In this document: positions 1-6,986 of the stretch, one piece after another | Numbering within the stretch: the stretch's first letter is position 1 | Layout of the letters: each line of letters begins with the position of its first letter | Translations under genes and position numbers: made by a program | NCBI GenBank assembly: GCA_030447125.1 | Contig: JAUJLZ010000056.1 | Span: 1-9,695 of the forward strand | Length of the DNA: 9,695 nucleotides | DNA from: Acidimicrobiales bacterium | Lineage (GTDB): Bacteria; Actinomycetota; Acidimicrobiia; Acidimicrobiales; CADCSY01 | Reading direction: 5' to 3' | Notes under the pieces: model-generated | Seen by the model: the letters and a program-made list of their open reading frames with translations, nothing else | Database searches by the model: none | Told to the model about the DNA's origin: nothing

Positions 1-1
1 C

Positions 2-1636
2 ATGAGAGCAGGCGTCACCCCACCCGCCGACCTGGCCCTCGGTACCTTCAGCGACGAACCCCCCTGGCTGGTCGCCCCCGCCGAACTGCGCTGGCGCATC
101 GGGCTGGATCGGGTGCGGGCCCGGACACGCGCCGAGGTGCCCGAGCTGGTCCGGCGCCGGGCGATCCCGCCCCTCGGCCGCCTGGTCTCCACCGCTCGCC
201 ACCTCGGCCTTCCCGTGGCCAGCTGGGCGGCCACCGACCGCCGCCGCGGCCGGGCGATCTCGAGGGCAGGGCTGTCCCGGCGACTGCGGCGGGCGGCTGA
301 GCGCCTCGGTCCGACCTACATCAAGTTGGCCCAGATCATCTCCGCCGGCGAGGGCCTCTTTCCCGAGGAGTTGGTCACCGAGCTCAAGCGCTGCCGGGAC
401 CGGGTTCCGCCCGAGTCGTGGGATGACGTGCGCACGGTGGTCGAAGAGGAGCTCGGCCACCCCCTTGAGGAGATCTTCTCGTCCTTCCATCGCGCACCCC
501 TGGCGGCGGCGTCCATCGCCCAGGTCCACGCCGCCACCTTGGTCTCCGGCGAGGAGGTGGTGGTCAAGGTCCAGCGCCCGCAGGTGGCGGGCCTGGTCCG
601 GCGCGACCTGGCCATGATGTCGTGGCTCGCCCCCACCCTGGTCGGGCGCATCCCTGTGGCATCGCTGGCCAACCCTCCGGCGCTGGTCGAGCTGTTCGCC
701 GACACCATCAACGAGGAGCTCGACTTCCGCCTCGAGGCCGAGAACATGCTCGACATCGCCAGCATGCTGGCCGACCTGGGGCAGCGTCGGTTCGTGGTCC
801 CCCGGCCCCACCCCGAGCTGGTCACCCGCCGGCTGTTGGTGATGGAGCGACTCTCGGGCTTCGCCTTCGACGATGTCGTGGGCATGCACGGCGCCGGCAT
901 CGACACCGAGTCCGTGGTGCGCACGGGCATGATCGCCTTCTTGGAGGGCGCCATGCTCTGGGGCATCTTCCACGGCGACCTCCACGGCGGCAACCTCTTC
1001 GTCCAGCCCGACGGACGCACCGCCCTGCTCGACTACGGCATCACCGGGCGCCTCGACGAGCCCCGCCGCCTGGCTTTCCTGCGCCTGTTGATGGCCAGCA
1101 TCACCAACGACGTGGCCGCCCAGCTGGTGGCGCTGCGCGACCTCGGCGCCCTGCCCGCCGACGCCGACCTCCAGGCGGTGATCCACGACCTGGGCCTCGA
1201 CCAGCCGGCCGTGGATCCCACCACCATGACCGGCGACGAGCTGGTGGCCGAGCTGCGCCGGATGGTCAAGGCGCTCCTCGGCTACGGCGCCCGCCTGCCC
1301 AAGGAGCTCATGTTGTTCGTGAAGAACATGATCTTCCTCGACGGGGCCATCGCCACTCTTGCCCCCGACCTCGACCTCTTCGCCGAGATCGCCAACGTGG
1401 CCACCCACTTCGCCACCACCCACGGCGAGCGGTTGAGCCGCGACATCGGCCTGTCCGCCGAGGGCGTCGAGGTCGACCTGGCCGGGGTGAAGGCCAGCTT
1501 CGGCGTGGCCCCCGAGACCGAAGGGCTCACCTATCGCGAGCTCCAGGAGAGGCGCGACCTCATTCGCAGCCGCCTGGGCCAACGGGCTGCAGGAGACGGG
1601 CGACGCAGACGCGGCCGGCGGCGCCCGTCCGGCTGA
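2..1636 (+). CDS. ABC1/AarF/UbiB-family atypical protein kinase-like protein
   Basis: A 544-residue protein of the ABC1 (AarF/UbiB/ADCK) family. Family members have a protein-kinase-like fold and support isoprenoid quinone biosynthesis or lipid homeostasis, probably through ATPase activity rather than protein phosphorylation. Family marks occur in order: RLGPTYIKLAQ at about 101-111 (the KxGQ position, here KLAQ), VPP at 135-137, the alanine-rich loop AAASIAQVH at 168-176, the VVVKVQRP strand with the candidate ATP-binding lysine K189, EELDFRLEAENM at 238-249, HGDLHGGN at 324-331 (catalytic-loop equivalent) and DYG at 344-346 in place of DFG. The C-terminus is a short arginine-rich tail and I see no C-terminal transmembrane pair. 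The first ATG lies at base 2, so the ribosome binding site is outside the window and a further upstream start cannot be excluded. Actinomycetes use menaquinone, so a true ubiquinone role is unlikely. Family assignment is secure; the substrate is unknown. Confidence 0.9.
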   Translation: MRAGVTPPADLALGTFSDEPPWLVAPAELRWRIGLDRVRARTRAEVPELVRRRAIPPLGRLVSTARHLGLPVASWAATDRRRGRAISRAGLSRRLRRAAERLGPTYIKLAQIISAGEGLFPEELVTELKRCRDRVPPESWDDVRTVVEEELGHPLEEIFSSFHRAPLAAASIAQVHAATLVSGEEVVVKVQRPQVAGLVRRDLAMMSWLAPTLVGRIPVASLANPPALVELFADTINEELDFRLEAENMLDIASMLADLGQRRFVVPRPHPELVTRRLLVMERLSGFAFDDVVGMHGAGIDTESVVRTGMIAFLEGAMLWGIFHGDLHGGNLFVQPDGRTALLDYGITGRLDEPRRLAFLRLLMASITNDVAAQLVALRDLGALPADADLQAVIHDLGLDQPAVDPTTMTGDELVAELRRMVKALLGYGARLPKELMLFVKNMIFLDGAIATLAPDLDLFAEIANVATHFATTHGERLSRDIGLSAEGVEVDLAGVKASFGVAPETEGLTYRELQERRDLIRSRLGQRAAGDGRRRRGRRRPSG

Positions 1637-1705
1637 CCCACACGTCGATCGGCGTTGCTCGTGCTCGGTCGGTCTCGTTGGGGATGCGCCGGCCGCGCTG
1701 TGGCT

Positions 1706-1711
1706 TATGCT
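1706..1711 (+). promoter_or_regulatory. possible -10 element upstream of the protease gene
   Basis: TATGCT fits the TANNNT pattern of actinobacterial -10 boxes and sits in the 146-nt gap between the ABC1 gene and the protease gene. It would place transcription start near 1718 and give a leader of about 65 nt. No convincing -35 is present at 16-19 nt spacing; TTGGGG at 1678-1683 is 22 nt away, which is too far. This is a weak call based on one short motif. Confidence 0.25.
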
Positions 1712-1737
1712 CCCCGCCCACCGTTCTGTCCGCCTAG

Positions 1738-1767
1738 GGGCATCTCCCTACGAGTCGGGCATCTCCC
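1738..1767 (+). repeat. 11-nt tandem direct repeat in the protease leader
   Basis: GGGCATCTCCC occurs exactly at 1738-1748 and again at 1757-1767, with start points 19 nt apart. Each copy is itself an imperfect palindrome (GGG...CCC). The second copy ends 3 nt before the GGGG (1771-1774) that serves as the likely Shine-Dalgarno of the protease start at 1783. The arrangement could be an operator for a dimeric regulator, or an RNA element in which TCTCCC pairs with the purine-rich ribosome binding site. The repeat is seen directly; any function is inference. Confidence 0.5.
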
Positions 1768-1782
1768 AAAGGGGCAACCGCC

Positions 1783-3915
1783 GTGCGCCGTCTTTTCACC
1801 GTCCTCACCGTCGTGGCCCTCAGCCTGGGTGTCCCGCCCCACCCGGCGACCGCCGCCGCATCCGGTCCCGACGGTGGCGTTCCCTCCCGCCAGGAGTTGG
1901 AGCAGCGGGCCCTGGCCGAGATCGCCGGTCGCGCCACCTCCCCCCAGGCCGACCTCCCTGCCCAGGGACCTGACGACGGGCCGACGGGCAGAGGCCCCGA
2001 GGACGCCGCCGCCGACGGGGCCCCGGCGACCGGGGGCACCGACCCCAGGGACGGCGGCAGCGAGTCCGCCAAGTTCGACGCCGGCGGCGAGGGCCAGGCG
2101 GTGCCGGGCGAGTGGATCGTGGCCTTCGAGCCCTTCGGCGACCCCGATGAGGCCGAGGCCCTGGCCCGGGCGTTCGGCGGTCAGGCTGAGGAGCGCTTCC
2201 GCTTCGTCTTCGAGGGGTTCTTGTTCAAGGGTCCGACCGAAGCCGCCCGCCGCCTGTCCGAGCACCCCCGGATCCGCAAGGTCACCGCCAACCAGGCGGT
2301 CGAAGCCACCGCCGAGACCGTCCCCACCGGTGTGCGCCGCATCCAGGCCGACCGGGCCCGGGCCGCGGGCAGCACCGGCGGGGGCAAGCGGGTGGCCATC
2401 CTCGACACGGGCATCGACCTCGACCACCCCGACCTGGGGGCGAACATCGACGCCGGCAAGGGCAAGAACTGCGTGGACAGCGGAAGGAACACCGACGACG
2501 ACAACGGCCACGGCACCCACGTGGCCGGCATCGTGGCCGCGGTCGCCAACAGCTCGGGCGTGGTGGGGGTGGCACCGGGGGCCAAGGTGGTCCCGGTCAA
2601 GGTGCTCGGCCGCGACGGCGGTGGCAGCTTCTCCGACATCATCTGCGGCATCGACCACGTCGTGGCCCAGAACGGCGGCATCCAGGTGATCAACATGAGC
2701 CTGAGCGGCGACGGCGGGTCCGGGAGCTGTACCGATGGCTCCCTCCGCCAGGCCATCTGCGCGGCCAAGAACAAGGGTGTCGTGGTCGTGGTCGCCGCCG
2801 GGAACAACAGCGGGAGCGCCGACTCGCGCGTCCCCGCCCGCTTCCCGGAGAGCATCACCGTCTCCGCCCTCGACGACGGCGACGGAAAACCCGGTGGTGA
2901 CGACTTCGCCTCGTTCAGCAACGACGGCTCCACCGTGGACCTCATCGCCCCCGGTGTGGGCATCCGCTCGACCACCCGCGGCGGTGGCTACGGCGACAAG
3001 AACGGCACCAGCATGGCCGCCCCCCACGTGGCCGGTGCCGCCGCCCTGGCTCTGGCCGACGGCGTCTCCGCCGGAGGCGTGCTGGCCCGGCTGCAGAGCA
3101 CCGGGGAGTGCCCCAACGGCCAGGTGGCCGGCAGCGACAAGGGCTGTTCCGGCCAGGGCCGCTGGAGCGGAGACGACTCCACCGCTGAACCGCTGGTCAA
3201 CGCCCTGCGGGCTGCCGGCGAGGAAGGGGCCAGCGTCAACCCGCCCGAGGAAGGTCCCAGCGACCCTCCCGACGATGAGGGCGCATCCCCGACCGTCTCG
3301 ATCACCCAGCCCGACGGCGACGACGTGGTCGAGGGTGCGGTCGTGGTCAAGGCCAACGCGGCTGATGCCGAAGACGCCAGCGAGGACCTGGGCGTGAAGC
3401 TCACCGTCGACGGCAAGGACCCGCAGGAGATGAGCCACCGCACCGACGACCAGTTCCGGGCCACCTGGGACAGCACCAAGGTCGGCGACGGCAGCCACAC
3501 GATCACCGTGACCGTCACCGACAGCGACGGCAACGCCTCCTCGGCCATGATCGAGATCACCACCGACAACGGCACCGATGGCGAGGATCCGGACCCGGAG
3601 CAAGGTTCGGGAGCGGCCCCCACAGTGGCCGTGACCCGCCCCGATCCCGGGGACACCGTCGACGACAGCACCTCCATCCGGGCCGACGCCAACGACGCCG
3701 AAGATGCGCCCGGCACCCTCACCGTCGAGTACCAGGTCGACGGCGACGGCCCCTGGGTCGCCATGACCTACCGCTCCCGATCGGACGACTACCGGGCCAC
3801 CTGGAAGACGGCCAACCTGTCCGACAAGACCCAGCACACCATCACCGTGCGGGCCACCGACAGCACCGGCAAGACCACGGAGTCCTCCCCGGTGGAGGTC
3901 ACCGTCGACAACTGA
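1783..3915 (+). CDS. secreted subtilisin-like serine protease (S8) with I9 propeptide and two Ig-like repeats
   Basis: A 710-residue exported endopeptidase. The GTG start is preceded by AAAGGGG at 1768-1774, 8 nt away. A Sec signal peptide spans residues 1 to about 24 (MRR, hydrophobic core, cleavage near ATA-A). A Pro/Gly/Asp-rich linker (about 55-105) follows, then an I9-type propeptide (about 107-176). The S8 domain (about 185-480) carries the full triad: D208 in AILDTG, H243 in NGHGTHVAG and S410 in NGTSMAAPHVAG, with the oxyanion residue N341 in AAGNN. Six cysteines in the catalytic region (230, 288, 316, 326, 443, 455) could form disulfides. Two related Ig-like repeats occupy about 503-596 and 613-710. 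There is no sortase motif or C-terminal membrane segment, so the mature enzyme is probably released or held through the Ig-like domains. The VanW-family gene follows 54 nt downstream. All key residues are intact; the substrate is unknown. Confidence 0.95.
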   Translation: MRRLFTVLTVVALSLGVPPHPATAAASGPDGGVPSRQELEQRALAEIAGRATSPQADLPAQGPDDGPTGRGPEDAAADGAPATGGTDPRDGGSESAKFDAGGEGQAVPGEWIVAFEPFGDPDEAEALARAFGGQAEERFRFVFEGFLFKGPTEAARRLSEHPRIRKVTANQAVEATAETVPTGVRRIQADRARAAGSTGGGKRVAILDTGIDLDHPDLGANIDAGKGKNCVDSGRNTDDDNGHGTHVAGIVAAVANSSGVVGVAPGAKVVPVKVLGRDGGGSFSDIICGIDHVVAQNGGIQVINMSLSGDGGSGSCTDGSLRQAICAAKNKGVVVVVAAGNNSGSADSRVPARFPESITVSALDDGDGKPGGDDFASFSNDGSTVDLIAPGVGIRSTTRGGGYGDKNGTSMAAPHVAGAAALALADGVSAGGVLARLQSTGECPNGQVAGSDKGCSGQGRWSGDDSTAEPLVNALRAAGEEGASVNPPEEGPSDPPDDEGASPTVSITQPDGDDVVEGAVVVKANAADAEDASEDLGVKLTVDGKDPQEMSHRTDDQFRATWDSTKVGDGSHTITVTVTDSDGNASSAMIEITTDNGTDGEDPDPEQGSGAAPTVAVTRPDPGDTVDDSTSIRADANDAEDAPGTLTVEYQVDGDGPWVAMTYRSRSDDYRATWKTANLSDKTQHTITVRATDSTGKTTESSPVEVTVDN
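3289..3912 (+). repeat. two tandem Ig-like domain repeats at the protease C-terminus
   Basis: Residues about 503-596 and 613-710 of the protease align with each other. Both open with PTV followed by a Q/R-P-D turn, contain (N)DAEDA, then a VDG strand, then RATW (positions 559-562 and 671-674), then HTITV (572-576 and 685-689) and finish with a TDN/VDN end. This is the pattern of bacterial Ig-like (Big_9/Big_17-type) domains. The copies are separated by an acidic Gly/Asp/Pro linker. They are diverged at the sequence level, so this is an old duplication rather than a recent one. Confidence 0.8.
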
Positions 3916-3969
3916 GGGGCGGGGCTGGTGACCCCAGCGACCAGTGCCCATCTGACAACCTAGAGCCCG

Positions 3970-5607
3970 ATGGCTACCCGAACCCGTGTTTTGCTCCTCG
4001 TCGCCGGCGTCCCCCTGGTGCTCCTCGTCCTCGTGGTGAGCGCCTGGGCCGTCGACACCCAGCGGGGAGGTGACCAGGTCGTGCGCAACGTGGAGCTGGC
4101 GGGGCGGGCCGTCGGTGGGCTCGACCGCAGCCAGCTCGAACCCGTCGTGGCCGACCTGGCCGAGCGCTATCCCGCGGCCACCGTGCGAGTGGAGACGGCC
4201 GCCGGCGACGTCAGCGCCAACGGCGAGGAGCTCGGGCTGGCCCTCGACCAGGAGGCGACCGTCGACCGCGTCCTCGAGGTGGGACGAGGGGGCTCGGTCC
4301 TCGTGCGGCCCTTCGCCTGGCTGGCGTCGCTGGTGTCGCCCCGTGAGGCGGAGGTGGTCGTGGCCGCCGACGAGACCAAGATCAGGACGTTCCTGGCCGA
4401 GGAGGACCCCACCGGCCGACAGGCACCAGTGGAACCCTCCATCACCGGGGCTGACGGTGAGATCGCGGTCGTGCCCGGCGCCCCGGGCGTCGGCCTGGTG
4501 CCCGCCGAGGTGGCCGCGGCCATACCGGCGGCAGCCAGCAGCGGCGATCTGCCCGTCGTGGTCCAAGCCGAGCCGGGCACCATCGAGCCCCAGTTCAGCC
4601 CGGATGACGCCGAGGCTCTGGCCGCCGACGCCCGGGCCCTCACCGACGACGGCCTGGCCGTCGAGTCCGGCGGCACCAGCGCTGAGGTGCCGCCCGAGAC
4701 CCTGCGCACCTGGTTGAGCTCTACCCCCACCCCCGAGGGCCTCGAGCTCGACTTCGACGAGGCCACCGCCTTCGCCGACCTGGGCGAGCTGCTCACCAAC
4801 GCCGGCCAACGCCCCGTCGACGCCGGCTTCCGGGTTGAAGGGGAAACAGTCGTCGCCGTGGCCGGAAGGACCGGGACCGAGTGCTGCGAGGAGGAAGCCG
4901 GGCAGCTGGTGATCGACGCCCTGGCCGCAGGAACAGGCGGGCCCGTCGAGCTCCCCCTCAAGGTGGTCGAGCCCGAGCGCACCCTGGCCGAAGCCCAGGC
5001 GCTGGGGGTCAACCAGCCCATCGCCAGCTTCACCACCAACTTCCAGCCCGGGCAGTCGCGGGTGGTCAACATCCACCTCATGGCCGAGATGACCCAGGGC
5101 GTGGTCATCGAGCCAGGCGAGCGGTTCTCGGTCAACGGCCACGTGGGGATGCGCACCCGGGCCAAGGGCTTCGCCCCGGGTGGCTTCATCAACAACGGGA
5201 TCCTCGAGGAGGCCATCGGTGGGGGCGTCTCGCAGTACGCCACCACCTTGTTCAACGCCGCCTTCTTCGGGGGTCTGGAGATCCCCGAGTACCAGAGCCA
5301 CTCCCTCTACATCTCCCGCTACCCCTACGGTCGGGAGGCCACGTTGTCGTTCCCCAAGCCCGACCTGGTCATCGAGAACTCCACCCCCTACGGGGTCCTG
5401 CTGTGGCCCACCTTCACGGATTCCAGCATCACCGTGACCCTGTACTCGACCCCCTACGCCACGGGGGAGCAGACGGGTCAGAGCGAGCGCCCGGCGGGGA
5501 ACTGCACCCGGGTGACCACCGAGAGGACCCGCACGTACGTCGACGGCCGCACCAAGGTCGACTCGGTCTTTGCCACCTACCGCCCACGCGAGGGCGTCGA
5601 CTGCTGA
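3970..5607 (+). CDS. VanW-family membrane-anchored envelope protein with PG-binding-type N-terminal regions
   Basis: A 545-residue protein. Residues 6-28 form an N-terminal membrane segment (MATRTRV, then a Leu/Val run), which may be an uncleaved anchor. Two alpha/beta regions at about 35-200 and 205-335 resemble the putative peptidoglycan-binding PG_binding_4 domains that commonly precede VanW. The VanW domain spans about 350-495 and shows ASFTTNFQPGQSRVVNIHL, PGERFSVNGHVG, GGGVSQYATTLFNAAFFGG, HSLYISRYPYG and LYSTPY. The last 50 residues carry a TRTYVDG segment and end in cysteine. VanW was named from some vanB-type glycopeptide-resistance clusters, but its biochemical role is not established, and nothing here (no vanHAX or vanRS) suggests vancomycin resistance. 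The ATG start has no clear Shine-Dalgarno. The gene follows the protease by 54 nt and could be co-transcribed with it. Confidence 0.9.
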   Translation: MATRTRVLLLVAGVPLVLLVLVVSAWAVDTQRGGDQVVRNVELAGRAVGGLDRSQLEPVVADLAERYPAATVRVETAAGDVSANGEELGLALDQEATVDRVLEVGRGGSVLVRPFAWLASLVSPREAEVVVAADETKIRTFLAEEDPTGRQAPVEPSITGADGEIAVVPGAPGVGLVPAEVAAAIPAAASSGDLPVVVQAEPGTIEPQFSPDDAEALAADARALTDDGLAVESGGTSAEVPPETLRTWLSSTPTPEGLELDFDEATAFADLGELLTNAGQRPVDAGFRVEGETVVAVAGRTGTECCEEEAGQLVIDALAAGTGGPVELPLKVVEPERTLAEAQALGVNQPIASFTTNFQPGQSRVVNIHLMAEMTQGVVIEPGERFSVNGHVGMRTRAKGFAPGGFINNGILEEAIGGGVSQYATTLFNAAFFGGLEIPEYQSHSLYISRYPYGREATLSFPKPDLVIENSTPYGVLLWPTFTDSSITVTLYSTPYATGEQTGQSERPAGNCTRVTTERTRTYVDGRTKVDSVFATYRPREGVDC

Positions 5608-5634
5608 CCAGCCAGCGGTGTGACTGGTCGACGC
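5594..5634 (+). terminator. possible stem-loop overlapping the VanW gene stop
   Basis: GCGTCGAC at 5594-5601 and GTCGACGC at 5627-5634 are perfect 8-nt inverted repeats around the stop codon. Inside them GACCAG (5606-5611) and CTGGTC (5624-5629) form a competing 6-bp stem. No T-tract follows, and GTCGAC is a common Val-Asp codon pair in this DNA, so chance is a real possibility. It could act as a terminator or 3' stabiliser before the next gene's own promoter. Confidence 0.3.
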
Positions 5635-5669
5635 ACGACGTCGACAACGCCGCGGCCGACGCCTCGCCG

Positions 5670-5675
5670 TAGGCT
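5670..5675 (+). promoter_or_regulatory. -10 element for a probable leaderless transcript of the reductase gene
   Basis: TAGGCT matches the TANNNT -10 pattern and lies exactly 6 nt before the GTG at 5682. That spacing would put transcription start at or next to the start codon, which is the arrangement of leaderless mRNAs common in actinobacteria. No strong Shine-Dalgarno exists (only TAGG within the same motif), which fits a leaderless start. There is no recognisable -35 at normal spacing; TCGACA at 5641-5646 is too distant. Confidence 0.45.
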
Positions 5676-5681
5676 CCCACC

Positions 5682-6950
5682 GTGCGCAGCGCCGACGTGG
5701 TCGTGGTCGGTGCCGGTCCCTCGGGCGTGGCTGCCGGCGTCGAACTGGCCCGGGCCGGGCGCCAGGTGCTGCTGGTCGACAAGGCCCGCTTCCCCCGGGA
5801 CAAGTGCTGTGGCGACGGGCTGACCGCCGGGGCCCTGCGCCAACTCGAGGCCCTCGGCTTCGAGCCCCGATCGCTGAGGTCGTGGCAACCGGTCCACGAC
5901 GTGGTCCTCCACGGCCCCGCCGGCCACCAGGTGTGCCTGCCCCTGCCGAGGGGGCACGGTGCCTACGCCGCGGTGGTGCCCCGCTTCGAGCTCGACGCCG
6001 CCCTGGTCGACCTGGCCCGATCGGCCGGCGTCGAGGTCGCCGAGGGCCACGCCTGCACCGGGGCCGAGGTGGGTGACGATCACATCACCCTCGAGGTCGG
6101 GGGGATGGGGCCGGTGGTGACCCGCTACGCCATCGCCGCCGACGGGATGTGGTCGCCCCTGCGCAAGCACCTGGGTGCCGCCCGCCAGGCCCGACCCGAC
6201 CCCCGGGGCCGCCCCGGGCGCCTGGGCGAGTGGCACGCCTTTCGCCAGTACTTCAGGGGGGTGGGCCCGGCGGCGGCGGGGGCCCTGCACGTGTGGTTCG
6301 AGGGCGACCTCCTGCCCGGGTACCTGTGGTCGTTCCCCCTCCCCGGGGGACGGGCCAACGTGGGCTTCGGGATCGAGCGGGGTCGCCTGCCCACCCGGGC
6401 CATGAAGGCGCTGTGGCCCGAGTTGCTGGCCCGCCCCCACGTCCGGGCCGTGCTCGGGGCCGGCGCCGTCCCCGAAGCCCCCCACCGGGCCTGGCCCATC
6501 CCCTCCCGCCTGCACGCCGTCCCCCTCGCCGCCGGAGGTGGCCGGGCGCTGTTCGTCGGTGACGCGGCCGCCGCCTGCGATCCCCTCACCGGCGAGGGGA
6601 TCGCCCAGGCGCTGCTCACCGGCTCCCTGGCCGCCCGGTCCGTCGCCGGGGCCGGGCCCTTCGACCCAGCGGGCGCCGCCGCCCGCTACGAAGCGGCCTT
6701 GGGTCGTGAGCTGTTGGCCGACATGGCCGTGTCGCGCGCCATGGCCGTGGCCCTGCGCCATCGCAAGGGCGTCCGGGTGGGGCTGCGCCTCGCCGGTGCC
6801 AGCGCCTGGTCCCGTCGCCACTTCGCCCGCTGGCTGTTCGAGGACTACCCCCGAGCCATCCTCGCCACCCCCGGCCGGTGGCGGGAGCACTCCCTGGTGG
6901 GTGACGGCGCCTACGCCACGGCCTGGCCTCCCCCATCCGCCGCCTCCTGA
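5682..6950 (+). CDS. geranylgeranyl reductase-family FAD-dependent oxidoreductase (MenJ-like)
   Basis: A 422-residue cytoplasmic or membrane-peripheral flavoprotein. The N-terminal Rossmann FAD motif is VVVGAGPSGVAAGVELA (about 7-23), with the acidic ribose-binding residue D33 at the end of strand 2. The family hallmark PRDKCCGDGLT lies at 38-48, the substrate-pocket motif YLWSFP at 214-219, then GGRANVGFG, and the second FAD motif FVGDAAAACDPLTGEGI at 291-307. These enzymes reduce double bonds in polyprenyl chains: chlorophyll precursors, archaeal lipids or, in mycobacteria (MenJ), the menaquinone side chain. The CGDGLT form of the motif and the high-GC actinomycete setting favour a menaquinone or other polyprenyl reductase, but the substrate cannot be fixed from sequence. 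The GTG start is supported by the TAGGCT box 6 nt upstream and by the Rossmann strand beginning at residue 4. The phosphatase gene follows 36 nt downstream. Confidence 0.88.
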   Translation: MRSADVVVVGAGPSGVAAGVELARAGRQVLLVDKARFPRDKCCGDGLTAGALRQLEALGFEPRSLRSWQPVHDVVLHGPAGHQVCLPLPRGHGAYAAVVPRFELDAALVDLARSAGVEVAEGHACTGAEVGDDHITLEVGGMGPVVTRYAIAADGMWSPLRKHLGAARQARPDPRGRPGRLGEWHAFRQYFRGVGPAAAGALHVWFEGDLLPGYLWSFPLPGGRANVGFGIERGRLPTRAMKALWPELLARPHVRAVLGAGAVPEAPHRAWPIPSRLHAVPLAAGGGRALFVGDAAAACDPLTGEGIAQALLTGSLAARSVAGAGPFDPAGAAARYEAALGRELLADMAVSRAMAVALRHRKGVRVGLRLAGASAWSRRHFARWLFEDYPRAILATPGRWREHSLVGDGAYATAWPPPSAAS

Positions 6951-6986
6951 CCGGCCTCCGTCGGCCAGGGCCACCATCATGGCCGG

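Noticed and set aside
622..1737. A 371-codon plus-strand frame overlapping the ABC1 gene
   Set aside because: Arg/Pro/His-rich shadow in another frame of a gene with clear family motifs.
3922..3938. GCTGG-TGACC-CCAGC hairpin between the protease and VanW genes as a terminator
   Set aside because: Only five base pairs, no T-tract, and such short stems are frequent by chance here.
3961..3969. TAGAGC before the VanW ATG as a -10 box
   Set aside because: It lacks the final T of TANNNT and is only 3 nt from the ATG, too close for a leaderless start.
1705..5301. A 1198-codon open frame on the minus strand antisense to the protease and VanW genes
   Set aside because: It lies fully opposite two genes with intact catalytic and family motifs. 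Its translation is Gly/Val/Asp/His-rich with no domain. Long antisense frames are expected at this GC content.
3970..5607. Vancomycin-resistance cluster suggested by the VanW match
   Set aside because: No vanH, ligase, vanX or two-component genes are nearby; VanW-family proteins are widespread without resistance.
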